From Candidatus Nanopelagicaceae bacterium (GTDB lineage Bacteria; Actinomycetota; Actinomycetes; Nanopelagicales; Nanopelagicaceae), in the NCBI GenBank assembly GCA_947490625.1, contig CANLHC010000049.1, positions 1-6,325 of the forward strand: a stretch of DNA of 6,325 bases, read 5' to 3'. Position 1 is the first letter of the stretch, and every line of letters starts with the position of its first letter. Below, in pieces: positions 1-6,210 of the stretch. A program made the translations under genes and the position numbers. The notes under the pieces were generated by a model. It was given only the letters and a program-made list of their open reading frames with translations. It did no database searches and had not been told where the DNA came from.

Positions 1-479
1 AATGGATCAATAAATTGTGGTGTGGCACCGGTTAATTCAAGGGCCATCGAGTTGACGGTGAAGTCTCTGCGTGACAAATCACCTTCAATAGATGTTTCAA
101 ACTTTACTTCTGGCTTTCGTGATTCCTGTGAATAGCTATCGCTTCGATACGTTGTGACTTCAACCGTTGTTTCACCGCGCTTTGCCGCAACTGTTCCAAA
201 TTCAATTCCGGTATCCCAGACGTTATCGGCCCACTTCTGCAGAATCTTTTTACTCTCAAGAGCGGGGGCGTTGGTTGTGAAATCAAGATCATTACCGAGT
301 CTTCCAAGGAGCGCATCTCTTACTGGCCCGCCAACGAGTGCCAATGTGAAGCCTCTCTCTTTAAAAACAGCCGCGAGAGAACTTGCCAGTGGCGCGCGCT
401 CAACCAGTGAGGCCAAAGCCAACTCGCCTGCTGCGCTGAGTCCTGCCTGTGAGGGTGCAGGGTTTTGAGGTGAAGACAT
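1..479 (-). CDS. cca: CCA tRNA nucleotidyltransferase (N-terminal part; C-terminus beyond window)
   Basis: This is the catalytic head of the class II CCA-adding enzyme, which builds or repairs the 3' CCA end of tRNAs from CTP and ATP in the cytoplasm. The reverse strand is open from an ATG at 479 to the window edge, giving 159 complete codons. Visible motifs are the nucleotidyltransferase signature LVGGPVRDALLGR (about residues 48-60), the metal-binding pair D64 and D66 in DLDFTT, the GIEFGTV block at 91-97 followed by EVTTYR, and RRDFTVNSMAL at 137-147, the conserved RRDFT(I/V)N motif. The HD domain often found at the C-terminus of actinobacterial versions would lie outside the window. The first 40 residues are a variable Ala/Pro-rich leader, so the exact start is less certain than the identity. 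The M. tuberculosis counterpart is called pcnA and is also divergent from a Nudix gene. Identity is firm from motifs and synteny. Confidence 0.96.
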   Translation of the reverse strand, partial: MSSPQNPAPSQAGLSAAGELALASLVERAPLASSLAAVFKERGFTLALVGGPVRDALLGRLGNDLDFTTNAPALESKKILQKWADNVWDTGIEFGTVAAKRGETTVEVTTYRSDSYSQESRKPEVKFETSIEGDLSRRDFTVNSMALELTGATPQFIDP

Positions 480-480
480 A

Positions 481-1110
481 ATGGCTAAGGCTAGTCCTGA
501 GCACTACCCTTATGTCATGAACCCGGCACCTAGTGCGGGCAGCGAAGGCATTAAGAAGAAGCGCAGGCGCAAGCGTCCTGCACATCGCGCCCCACAGAAT
601 CACACCTCTGGCGAGGCGGTCGCGCAAGCGCCCGAAAAAAAAGGTAAACCCTCTGCTCCAAAACCACCGTATGCAAAGCGAGTAGATGAAATTAGTGCGG
701 GTGGACTCGTCATCGATGGAACAAAGACACAGGGTCTGCTGATCGGGCGACGCGATCATAAAGATGCGACTGGAAAACGAATTCTCTGGTCTCTGCCTAA
801 AGGTCATATAGAAGAAGGTGAAACTCCGGAACAGGCAGCTATTCGTGAAGTTGCCGAAGAAACTGGCATCCATTCTGAAATTGAAAGATCTCTCGGCGTG
901 ATTGATTTCTGGTTTATGGCCGGCGGTAAACGGATTCATAAAACGGTTCATCATTTTCAGTTTAAGGAAACGGGTGGAATTTTAGCGCCGCAAGAATCTG
1001 AAGTGGATGAAGTGGGTTGGTTTCCGCTCAATGAGATTGTTGGACTCTTGGCATATCCCGATGAGAAAAAACTGATTGCTCGCACCAAGGCAACAGAGGT
1101 GAGCGGGTGA
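481..1110 (+). CDS. Nudix hydrolase (MutT4-like) with basic N-terminal tail
   Basis: This cytoplasmic Nudix hydrolase (209 aa) should cleave a nucleoside diphosphate linked to another moiety. A perfect Nudix box (GX5EX7REUXEEXGU) spans residues 108-130, from G108 through REVAEETGI, with the metal-binding glutamates of REVAEE intact. The domain begins near residue 67 (DEISAGGLVIDG) and includes WSLPKGHIEEGE and KTVHHFQF, typical of the actinobacterial homologue beside cca and murJ (Rv3908/mutT4 in M. tuberculosis). Substrate cannot be read from sequence. The first 65 residues are disordered-looking, with a strongly basic run KKKRRRKRP at 25-33; basic tails also occur in high-GC actinobacterial relatives. 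The ATG at 481 has GAGG at 467-470, ten bases upstream. An in-frame ATG at 517 (Met13) is an alternative with weaker upstream signal. The stop overlaps the next gene's GTG by four bases. I found no clear promoter upstream. Confidence 0.93.
   Translation: MAKASPEHYPYVMNPAPSAGSEGIKKKRRRKRPAHRAPQNHTSGEAVAQAPEKKGKPSAPKPPYAKRVDEISAGGLVIDGTKTQGLLIGRRDHKDATGKRILWSLPKGHIEEGETPEQAAIREVAEETGIHSEIERSLGVIDFWFMAGGKRIHKTVHHFQFKETGGILAPQESEVDEVGWFPLNEIVGLLAYPDEKKLIARTKATEVSG
488..518 (-). promoter_or_regulatory. Candidate promoter for cca inside the Nudix coding start
   Basis: Reading the minus strand, ATGACA (518-513, five of six matches to TTGACA) is followed after 19 bases by TAGCCT (493-488, fits TANNNT). 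Eight bases then precede the cca start codon at 479, so the transcript would have almost no leader. The 19-base spacer is longer than ideal. No strong Shine-Dalgarno precedes the cca start at the usual distance, which fits near-leaderless translation. This is a pattern match only. Confidence 0.3.
1095..1110 (+). promoter_or_regulatory. RBS and GTGA stop/start overlap between Nudix and DUF6049-like gene
   Basis: AGAGG at 1095-1099 lies seven bases before the GTG at 1107, and that GTG overlaps the Nudix TGA stop (1108-1110). This supports a GTG start and translational coupling. The Shine-Dalgarno sits inside the last Nudix codons. Confidence 0.75.
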
Positions 1111-2213
1111 AAAAGTTCTCTCTTCTCCTACTTATTCTCACCGTATGTGGGATTTCTCTCCCGCAAACAGCAACAGCCGCAGTTCGTACCGTTGAACTTA
1201 TTGAGCAACCGCATCAACTTATTGATGGCCGGTTTATCAGTGATGATCTTGCGACTTCACTCACCCCAGAAGGCCGACTCGGTTCTCTCGTTTTCTCTGC
1301 GCTCCCGCTTCAAACTCGCTGGGTTATTGATGGCGCATTTTTGGATGAAGTTGCAGCGATGGTAGATGGATATGAACTTAGTGATGAATCCGATGGACAA
1401 GGGGCGGAGGTTGCTGCTGCCTTTCTCAACCAATTAAAGATTGTCACTACTGGGGCTGAAGTTTCCCCTATTGCTTACGGAAATCCCGATCTTGCAATAG
1501 CAAAACAACTTGCTCCTAGTGAATTACTTTTTTACTTTTCCTACGGAGCAGAACGAGTATCTTTCCATCTTGGAAGAACGATAGAAATTAATAAGTCATA
1601 CCGCAACAATGAGCGGGCGAAAATTAGTGGCCCGCTTCGAAAAAACTACACTGTGAGCAGACAGGCAATTTCAAAACTATCTACAGTAGTAACAGCACCT
1701 GAACTTCAACTATTTCGCGCACGGTTAGCAATTCTTCTCTCTCCATCAATAAATGGTGAGCTCTCTGAAAAGTTTGCAGAAAGCGCTGTTGTCGGTGTTG
1801 CGCAAGAGCGAGACAAGCTCAGAGTTAACCCTGGTAAGTACACGCTGACATCTGAGACTGTCGAAGTCCCTCTCACGCTCGTCAACGGATTCACTTCAGC
1901 AGTCACCGTTAACCTCATCTTCCGTGCCTCAAATATCAGAGTCCTGGTTGATGACATGCGAAAAATTACGCTTGAACCAAATTCACGAACACAATTCGCG
2001 GTTCCGTTCACAGTGATCGCACCTGGTGCGACAAATGTAAATGCGGCGCTCACAAACTCAACGGGTAAGTGGTTACGGCCTGCTTCAGAGTTATCTCTGA
2101 CTATGACCTTGATTGATTCGAGAGTGGCGTGGTTTACAACCGGTGCCGCCGTTCTACTCTTTATTGGTGCCGGAGCTCAAACGTATCGACGAATAAGAAA
2201 GGCGCGTAGATGA
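1107..2213 (+). CDS. Compact DUF6049-like exported protein with C-terminal membrane anchor
   Basis: This 368-aa protein of unknown function occupies the slot between Nudix and murJ where actinobacteria carry DUF6049-family proteins (Rv3909 in M. tuberculosis). Residues 1-24 form a Sec signal peptide: basic KK, a Leu-rich core, then an A-T-A site at 22-24. C14 is not in a proper lipobox, so it is not an obvious lipoprotein. Residues 71-90 (RWVIDGAFLDEVAAMVDGYE) and 120-128 (SPIAYGNPD) resemble the family's aspartate-containing DPxL...MxxGY and PYxDPD blocks. Residues about 241-335 look like an all-beta, Ig-like domain, with NGFTSAVTVNL at 260-270. One hydrophobic segment at about 341-358 is followed by the basic tail RRIRKARR, anchoring the protein with its bulk outside. 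Family members are usually about 700-800 aa, so this one is about half length. Coupling to murJ suggests a cell-envelope role, an inference only. Family call from motif resemblance and synteny. Confidence 0.8.
   Translation: MKKFSLLLLILTVCGISLPQTATAAVRTVELIEQPHQLIDGRFISDDLATSLTPEGRLGSLVFSALPLQTRWVIDGAFLDEVAAMVDGYELSDESDGQGAEVAAAFLNQLKIVTTGAEVSPIAYGNPDLAIAKQLAPSELLFYFSYGAERVSFHLGRTIEINKSYRNNERAKISGPLRKNYTVSRQAISKLSTVVTAPELQLFRARLAILLSPSINGELSEKFAESAVVGVAQERDKLRVNPGKYTLTSETVEVPLTLVNGFTSAVTVNLIFRASNIRVLVDDMRKITLEPNSRTQFAVPFTVIAPGATNVNAALTNSTGKWLRPASELSLTMTLIDSRVAWFTTGAAVLLFIGAGAQTYRRIRKARR
2198..2213 (+). promoter_or_regulatory. RBS and ATGA stop/start overlap at murJ
   Basis: AAAGG at 2198-2202 is seven bases before the murJ ATG at 2210, which overlaps the preceding TGA (2211-2213). 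This fixes the murJ start and implies that its translation is coupled to the DUF6049-like gene. Confidence 0.75.
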
Positions 2214-3844
2214 AAAATAATGAACTCTTCCGCGCCTCTGGTGTTATGGCGATCGGCACGATTCTTTCTCGAATTACTGGTTTTTTTCGCGCGATCCTCG
2301 GTGTCGCAGTTTTGGGTACTGCTCTCCTTGCCGATACCTACAACGTTGCCAACACCATGCCGAACATTCTCTATAACTTACTTGTTGGTGGCGCGCTCAC
2401 CGCAATCTTTGTCCCGCAACTAGTTCGCTCTTTCGCCGATGAAGACGGTGGTGACGGATTTGCATCTCGTTTAGTAACAACAATTTCAGGAATTCTGCTG
2501 CTTCTGGTCATTGTTGGAGTGATCTTCGCACCTGCATTAGTGCGGCTTTATGCGCCAGAATTTTCAACAGTTGGTTTTGAGACAGAGAATCAGATCGCAA
2601 TCGCCTTTACTCGATACTGTCTCCCACAGATTTTCTTCTTAGGTTTATTCACGATGCTAGGACAAGTTGCCAACGCCCGTGGTTCTTTTGCCCCGCTCAT
2701 GTGGGCTCCTATCGCCAATAACCTCGTTGTTATTGCCGTTTTCGCGGGTGTACTGCTCTTTCAAAACTCGATCACGCTAGATACGGTCACTGATGCTCAG
2801 ATTCAACTACTTGGGTGGGGCACAACGCTGGGAATCGTCGTGCAGGCGCTGATTCTTATCCCTGTCGTTAAGCGTTCTGGGATACATCTGCGCATTCGAT
2901 TTGGATTGCACGGTTTAGGTAAGTCGTTCTCATTAGCTGGCTGGACTTTGGTTTATGTGTTGATTTCTCAACTGGGGTATCTAGTAACAGTAAATGTGGC
3001 AACAAGTGCTGCTGTGCGCAGCTCTCAAGAAGGCATCACCACCGGAGTTGGCTTCACACCGTTTACCGCCGCCTACTACATCATGTTGCTGCCGTATTCG
3101 ATTGTCACGATCTCTATTGTTACCGCGCTACTTCCTCATTTGTCGAAGCTAGCAATTGAAAAGAATGTAACCGAAGTGAGTAAACAATTAATCCGCGCAA
3201 TTAAAATGGTCGGTGTAATCACTGTTCCTAGCGCTGTTGCCTTATTTTTCTTTGGGCCACTGATGACCGAAGCGCTCTATTTTGGAATTTCGCTGCAAGA
3301 TTCTCGATATATCGGGCAAGTACTTTCAGCCTTGAGTCTTGGACTTGTTGCATTTTCGATTAACTTAATTCTTATCCGCGGCTTTAATGCCTTCGAAGAT
3401 ACGCGGACACAAGTTGTCTCCATCTTAATTATCAACATCATCTCTGTTGCCTTGTCGTATGTATTTCTCTACACGCTCGATAGTCAGCAAGTAACAATTG
3501 GTTTAGGTGTCGCATTCTCTGCTAGCTATATCGTTGGCCTCTTTATTACCTTGGGGTTGTTGAAGAAGCATGTCGGAAAATTGGCGTTCTCAACATTTGC
3601 CGGACATCACGCAAAACTCTTTGCCGCCTCATTTTTAGCAATGGCTCCACTCTTTGCGCTGATGTATCTCCTTAAATGGGAGAGCGCTGATTCCTCGTCT
3701 CTTCTGCGAGCGCTTCGTCTCTGCGTGATATTGGCAGCTAGTGGAGTTCTCTATCTTCTCTTCGCAAAGTTATTTAAGATCACAGAAATTTCAACTCTCG
3801 CCGAGTTTGGGCGAGGGCTACTCAAGAAGAGGAAGAGCTCTTAA
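2210..3844 (+). CDS. murJ: Lipid II flippase MurJ (MviN family)
   Basis: MurJ moves lipid II across the cytoplasmic membrane to the outer face for peptidoglycan assembly. The 544-aa protein is hydrophobic almost throughout, consistent with the 14 helices of the MOP-superfamily flippase. The N-terminal signature is clear: SRITGFFR at 20-27, whose R21 and R27 correspond to essential R18 and R24 of E. coli MurJ, then AD at 41-42 (D42 matches D39) and NVANTMPN at 45-52. TAIFVP at 64-69 is the actinobacterial form. E. coli R52 is not conserved here (Y55), which from memory also holds in other actinobacteria. The protein ends in a short basic tail, GLLKKRKSS. Mycobacterial MviN (about 1184 aa) instead continues into a cytoplasmic pseudokinase region that binds FhaA; that is absent. 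It is the last gene of the overlapping trio with Nudix and DUF6049. Identity is firm. Confidence 0.97.
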   Translation: MKNNELFRASGVMAIGTILSRITGFFRAILGVAVLGTALLADTYNVANTMPNILYNLLVGGALTAIFVPQLVRSFADEDGGDGFASRLVTTISGILLLLVIVGVIFAPALVRLYAPEFSTVGFETENQIAIAFTRYCLPQIFFLGLFTMLGQVANARGSFAPLMWAPIANNLVVIAVFAGVLLFQNSITLDTVTDAQIQLLGWGTTLGIVVQALILIPVVKRSGIHLRIRFGLHGLGKSFSLAGWTLVYVLISQLGYLVTVNVATSAAVRSSQEGITTGVGFTPFTAAYYIMLLPYSIVTISIVTALLPHLSKLAIEKNVTEVSKQLIRAIKMVGVITVPSAVALFFFGPLMTEALYFGISLQDSRYIGQVLSALSLGLVAFSINLILIRGFNAFEDTRTQVVSILIINIISVALSYVFLYTLDSQQVTIGLGVAFSASYIVGLFITLGLLKKHVGKLAFSTFAGHHAKLFAASFLAMAPLFALMYLLKWESADSSSLLRALRLCVILAASGVLYLLFAKLFKITEISTLAEFGRGLLKKRKSS

Positions 3845-3849
3845 GTGTG

Positions 3850-3862
3850 TAGGCTGGTCTTA
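3850..3862 (+). promoter_or_regulatory. Candidate leaderless promoter of trxB (TAGGCT -10)
   Basis: TAGGCT at 3850-3855 fits the actinobacterial -10 consensus TANNNT. Six bases separate it from the A of the trxB ATG at 3862, exactly where a leaderless transcript would begin. No good -35 is seen around 3827-3832, which lies in the end of murJ. The same bases could act as a weak Shine-Dalgarno (AGG at 3851-3853, eight bases before ATG), so read-through from murJ with ordinary initiation is the alternative. Confidence 0.45.
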
Positions 3863-4782
3863 TGATTCGTGACCTCGTGATCGTCGGCTCCGGACCTGCC
3901 GGATATACCGCTGCTATCTACGCCTCTCGCGCACAATTAAGTCCTGTTCTCTATGAAGGCTCGGTGACCGCCGGTGGCGCGCTGATGACTACTACTGAAG
4001 TTGAAAACTTTCCCGGCTTTGTTGATGGAGTGATGGGCCCTGAGCTCATGGAGAGCATGCGTAAACAAGCTGCTCGTTTTGGGACAGAATTAATTACCGA
4101 TGATGTTGTTGAGATGGATCTCAAGAGCGAAATCAAAACAATTAAAGATGGAAGCGGAAATGTCGTCCAGGCGCGTGCAGTAATTCTGGCTACCGGCTCT
4201 GCCTATCGACATATCGGATTGGCTAATGAAGATCGTCTCTCTGGACGCGGAGTTTCTTGGTGTGCCACGTGTGATGGTTTCTTCTTTAGAGATCAAACAA
4301 TTGCAGTAGTCGGTGGTGGAGATTCTGCGGTAGAAGAAGCAACATTCTTAACCAAGTTTGCTAGCAAAGTAGTGTTGATTCACCGCCGCGACTCGTTACG
4401 TGCATCAAAGATCATGGCAGATCGCGCACTTAATAATCCAAAGATTGAAATGCTATGGAACACTGAAGTCGTTGATATTTTGGGAGAGAATAAAGTCGAA
4501 GCGCTGGCGTTGAAAAACACTGTTACTGGCGAACTCTCACAACGTGATTTCACCGGACTCTTTGTTGCTATTGGACACATTCCACGTAGTGAACTCTTGA
4601 TCGGACAGATCGATTGCGACAACGAGGGCTATGTCAAAGTTGAAGGTCGCTCGACCAAGACCAACCTGCCGGGAGTTTTTGCATGCGGAGATCTTGTCGA
4701 TCACACATACCGTCAAGCGATTACAGCTGCAGGTTCTGGCTGCCAAGCAGCGCTAGACGCTGAAAAATTCCTCTCTCACTAG
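3862..4782 (+). CDS. trxB: Thioredoxin reductase (NADPH)
   Basis: This FAD enzyme reduces oxidised thioredoxin with NADPH in the cytoplasm. At 306 aa it has the usual size of a low-molecular-weight reductase. FAD binding begins with GSGPAG at residues 9-14. The redox-active CATC is at C134-C137, followed by DGFFF. The NADPH domain has GGGDSAVEEA at 151-160, and HRR at 174-176 followed by R180, the signature for recognising the NADPH 2'-phosphate. The second FAD contact is FACGD at 273-277, with the RQAITAAGSG stretch after it. No catalytic residue is missing. It lies 17 bases after murJ, where other actinobacteria usually have sigM and its anti-sigma gene, and is followed by trxA, its substrate. 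The ATG at 3862 puts the GxGxxG motif at the expected distance from the N-terminus. Confidence 0.97.
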   Translation: MIRDLVIVGSGPAGYTAAIYASRAQLSPVLYEGSVTAGGALMTTTEVENFPGFVDGVMGPELMESMRKQAARFGTELITDDVVEMDLKSEIKTIKDGSGNVVQARAVILATGSAYRHIGLANEDRLSGRGVSWCATCDGFFFRDQTIAVVGGGDSAVEEATFLTKFASKVVLIHRRDSLRASKIMADRALNNPKIEMLWNTEVVDILGENKVEALALKNTVTGELSQRDFTGLFVAIGHIPRSELLIGQIDCDNEGYVKVEGRSTKTNLPGVFACGDLVDHTYRQAITAAGSGCQAALDAEKFLSH

Positions 4783-4794
4783 TAATCTTGGACG

Positions 4795-4829
4795 TATATT
4801 CACCCATCTCACCAAAAATAAAACTGGAG
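4795..4829 (+). promoter_or_regulatory. Candidate trxA promoter (TATATT) and RBS (GGAG)
   Basis: The 54-base spacer between trxB and trxA is the longest gap in the window. It contains TATATT at 4795-4800, a good -10 match, which would start a transcript near 4807 with a leader of about 30 bases. GGAG at 4826-4829 is seven bases before the ATG at 4837, a standard Shine-Dalgarno. No convincing -35 lies 16-18 bases upstream of the hexamer. An additional trxA promoter is plausible because thioredoxin is usually needed in excess over its reductase. Confidence 0.45.
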
Positions 4830-4836
4830 CGACTCA

Positions 4837-5157
4837 ATGGCAACAAGCAAGGTAACTGCGGCAAATTTCGATGAAGTTGTTCTCAAGAGCAGCATCCCTG
4901 TCCTTGTAGATTTCTGGGCTGAATGGTGTGGGCCATGCCGTGCAATTGGGCCAATCTTGGAAGATCTCTCCAATGAATATGGTGAGAAGCTCAAGATCGT
5001 AAAGCTCAATACTGATGAGGAGTCCGCGATCGCCATTAAATATGGTGTGACATCGATTCCGATGCTCAATGTTTATGTCAACGGCGAGGTTGTGAAGACA
5101 ATTATTGGTGCAAAGCCAAAGCCAGCTCTTCTTAAAGACCTTGAAGCATTTATTTAA
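4837..5157 (+). CDS. trxA: Thioredoxin
   Basis: This small cytoplasmic disulfide reductase supplies electrons to enzymes such as ribonucleotide and methionine sulfoxide reductases and is recycled by TrxB. At 106 aa it has the canonical single-domain length. The active site WCGPC is at residues 30-34 (C31, C34), preceded by VLVDFWAEW. The cis-proline P75 is in TSIPML, and D25 of VDFWA matches the buried aspartate of E. coli thioredoxin. A good GGAG ribosome site precedes the start. There is no signal peptide. It lies directly between its reductase and cwlM, as in other actinobacteria (trxC, Rv3914, in M. tuberculosis). Nothing is missing or unusual. Confidence 0.98.
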   Translation: MATSKVTAANFDEVVLKSSIPVLVDFWAEWCGPCRAIGPILEDLSNEYGEKLKIVKLNTDEESAIAIKYGVTSIPMLNVYVNGEVVKTIIGAKPKPALLKDLEAFI

Positions 5158-5176
5158 ACCTTAAGAAATTCACATA

Positions 5177-6181
5177 ATGCATCCTGCGCTTACACCTGAT
5201 CAGATTCGCTCTTTTCAGCAAGAGCGTGGGCTTAACGTTACGGGTGTTCTTGATGTTGCAACCGAGCGCGCTTTAGAAGATGCGCGCTGGAAGCTCGGGG
5301 ATCGTTCGCTCTACCTACAAAGTAATTCTCTGATGCATGGTGATGATGTTGCCTCACTGCAGTCACGTTTAACGGATATGGGTTTTGATTGTGGGCGAGT
5401 AGATGGAATCTATGGTCCTCGTACCGAAAATGCGATTAAAGAGTTTCAGAAATCAGTAGGCGCAAAGGTAGATGGTCGGTGTGGGCCAGAGACAATTATT
5501 GGACTTATTCGTTTAACAAAAATTGTTTCAGGTGGTGCTCCCTCTCAACTACGTGAAAGCGCCGCTGTTCGTACCCGTGGTCCCGCCCTAGCAAATAAAG
5601 TAATTGTGCTTGATCCCGGAAGTAACGCTGGTGAAGCTGAGATTGTTTATGACATCGCGGTGCGAATAGAAGGTCGCCTTTTAGCACTTGGCGCAAGTGT
5701 TTTTCTTACACGCGGTCCACACAACAGCCCTAGCGAGAGTGAACGAATTGCATTTACAAATGCAAACCCGACAGATCTCTTTATCTCACTTCATACCGAT
5801 ACACATTCAAATCCATTGGCTCAAGGTGTAGCAACGTATTTCTATGGAAGCCAAGCTCACGGAGTTCACTCAGTTGTTGGAGAGCGATTTGCCTCGTTAT
5901 TGCAACGCGAAATATCTGCACGCACGAGCCTTCTTAATTGCAGGTCGCATCCAAAAACCTGGGACCTTCTCCGTCTTACTCAAGCGCCATCGATCCGGGT
6001 TGATTGCGGTTATTTAAGCAATCCACATGATGCGAAAAATTTAGCTACTCCTGATTTTCGCGACGCTCTCGCCGAAGCATTTATTATCGCTATCCAGCGC
6101 CTCTATCTTGCAGTTGAAGATGATGCCAAAACTGGGACTCTTCGCCTATCCGATCTTCGTAGCGCCGGTATTCGTCGCTAA
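5177..6181 (+). CDS. cwlM: CwlM-like amidase-fold protein, probable inactive regulator of peptidoglycan synthesis
   Basis: This 334-aa protein has no signal peptide, so it should be cytoplasmic. It resembles mycobacterial CwlM (about 406 aa), which when phosphorylated activates MurA and also contacts FhaA and MurJ. It has a partial peptidoglycan-binding repeat (about 5-38), a fuller repeat (about 54-112, with DGIYGPRTENAIKEFQ) and an Amidase_3 fold (141-314). Catalytic features are degraded. DPGSN at 146-150 replaces the DPGHGG containing the first zinc histidine, and the loop to the likely second ligand E153 is only a few residues. H206 in SLH remains, and D276 in VDCGYLSNP replaces the usual catalytic glutamate. 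The C-terminus has TGT at 319-321, matching the region of the phosphorylated tail of mycobacterial CwlM. No upstream start is possible because an in-frame TAA lies at 5162-5164. The ribosome site is weak (AAGAAA, 5163-5168). Regulatory function is inferred by homology. Confidence 0.92.
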   Translation: MHPALTPDQIRSFQQERGLNVTGVLDVATERALEDARWKLGDRSLYLQSNSLMHGDDVASLQSRLTDMGFDCGRVDGIYGPRTENAIKEFQKSVGAKVDGRCGPETIIGLIRLTKIVSGGAPSQLRESAAVRTRGPALANKVIVLDPGSNAGEAEIVYDIAVRIEGRLLALGASVFLTRGPHNSPSESERIAFTNANPTDLFISLHTDTHSNPLAQGVATYFYGSQAHGVHSVVGERFASLLQREISARTSLLNCRSHPKTWDLLRLTQAPSIRVDCGYLSNPHDAKNLATPDFRDALAEAFIIAIQRLYLAVEDDAKTGTLRLSDLRSAGIRR

Positions 6182-6210
6182 ATAGTTCACCCAGCACACT
6201 CTCGTATATG

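Noticed and set aside
154..468. 104-aa plus-strand open frame opposite cca
   Set aside because: The minus strand here encodes clear CCA-adding enzyme motifs; the plus-strand frame has no motif and a Ser/Ala-rich shadow composition.
477..482. CATAAT overlapping the Nudix ATG as a -10 box
   Set aside because: It would start transcription after the ATG at 481 and has no -35 at the right distance. It would only make sense if translation starts at 517, for which the ribosome site is poor.
400..954. 184-aa open frame on the minus strand opposite the Nudix gene
   Set aside because: It lies antisense to a gene with a perfect Nudix box and runs into cca in another frame. Its protein has no recognisable motif and an arginine/phenylalanine-rich composition typical of a shadow frame.
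1706..2053. 115-aa minus-strand frame within the DUF6049-like gene
   Set aside because: Fully antisense to a coding region with signal peptide, family blocks and membrane anchor; no ribosome site or motif supports it.
3827..3841. GAGCTC palindrome and purine-rich run at the end of murJ as a terminator or operator
   Set aside because: Six-base palindrome inside codons, no stem-loop with U-run. No intrinsic terminator was found anywhere in the window.
4799..6193. Octamer TTCACCCA occurring in two spacers (4799-4806 and 6186-6193), with TTCAC also at 5169-5173
   Set aside because: Considered as a shared operator. The match is short, not palindromic, differently placed relative to each start, and easily due to chance.
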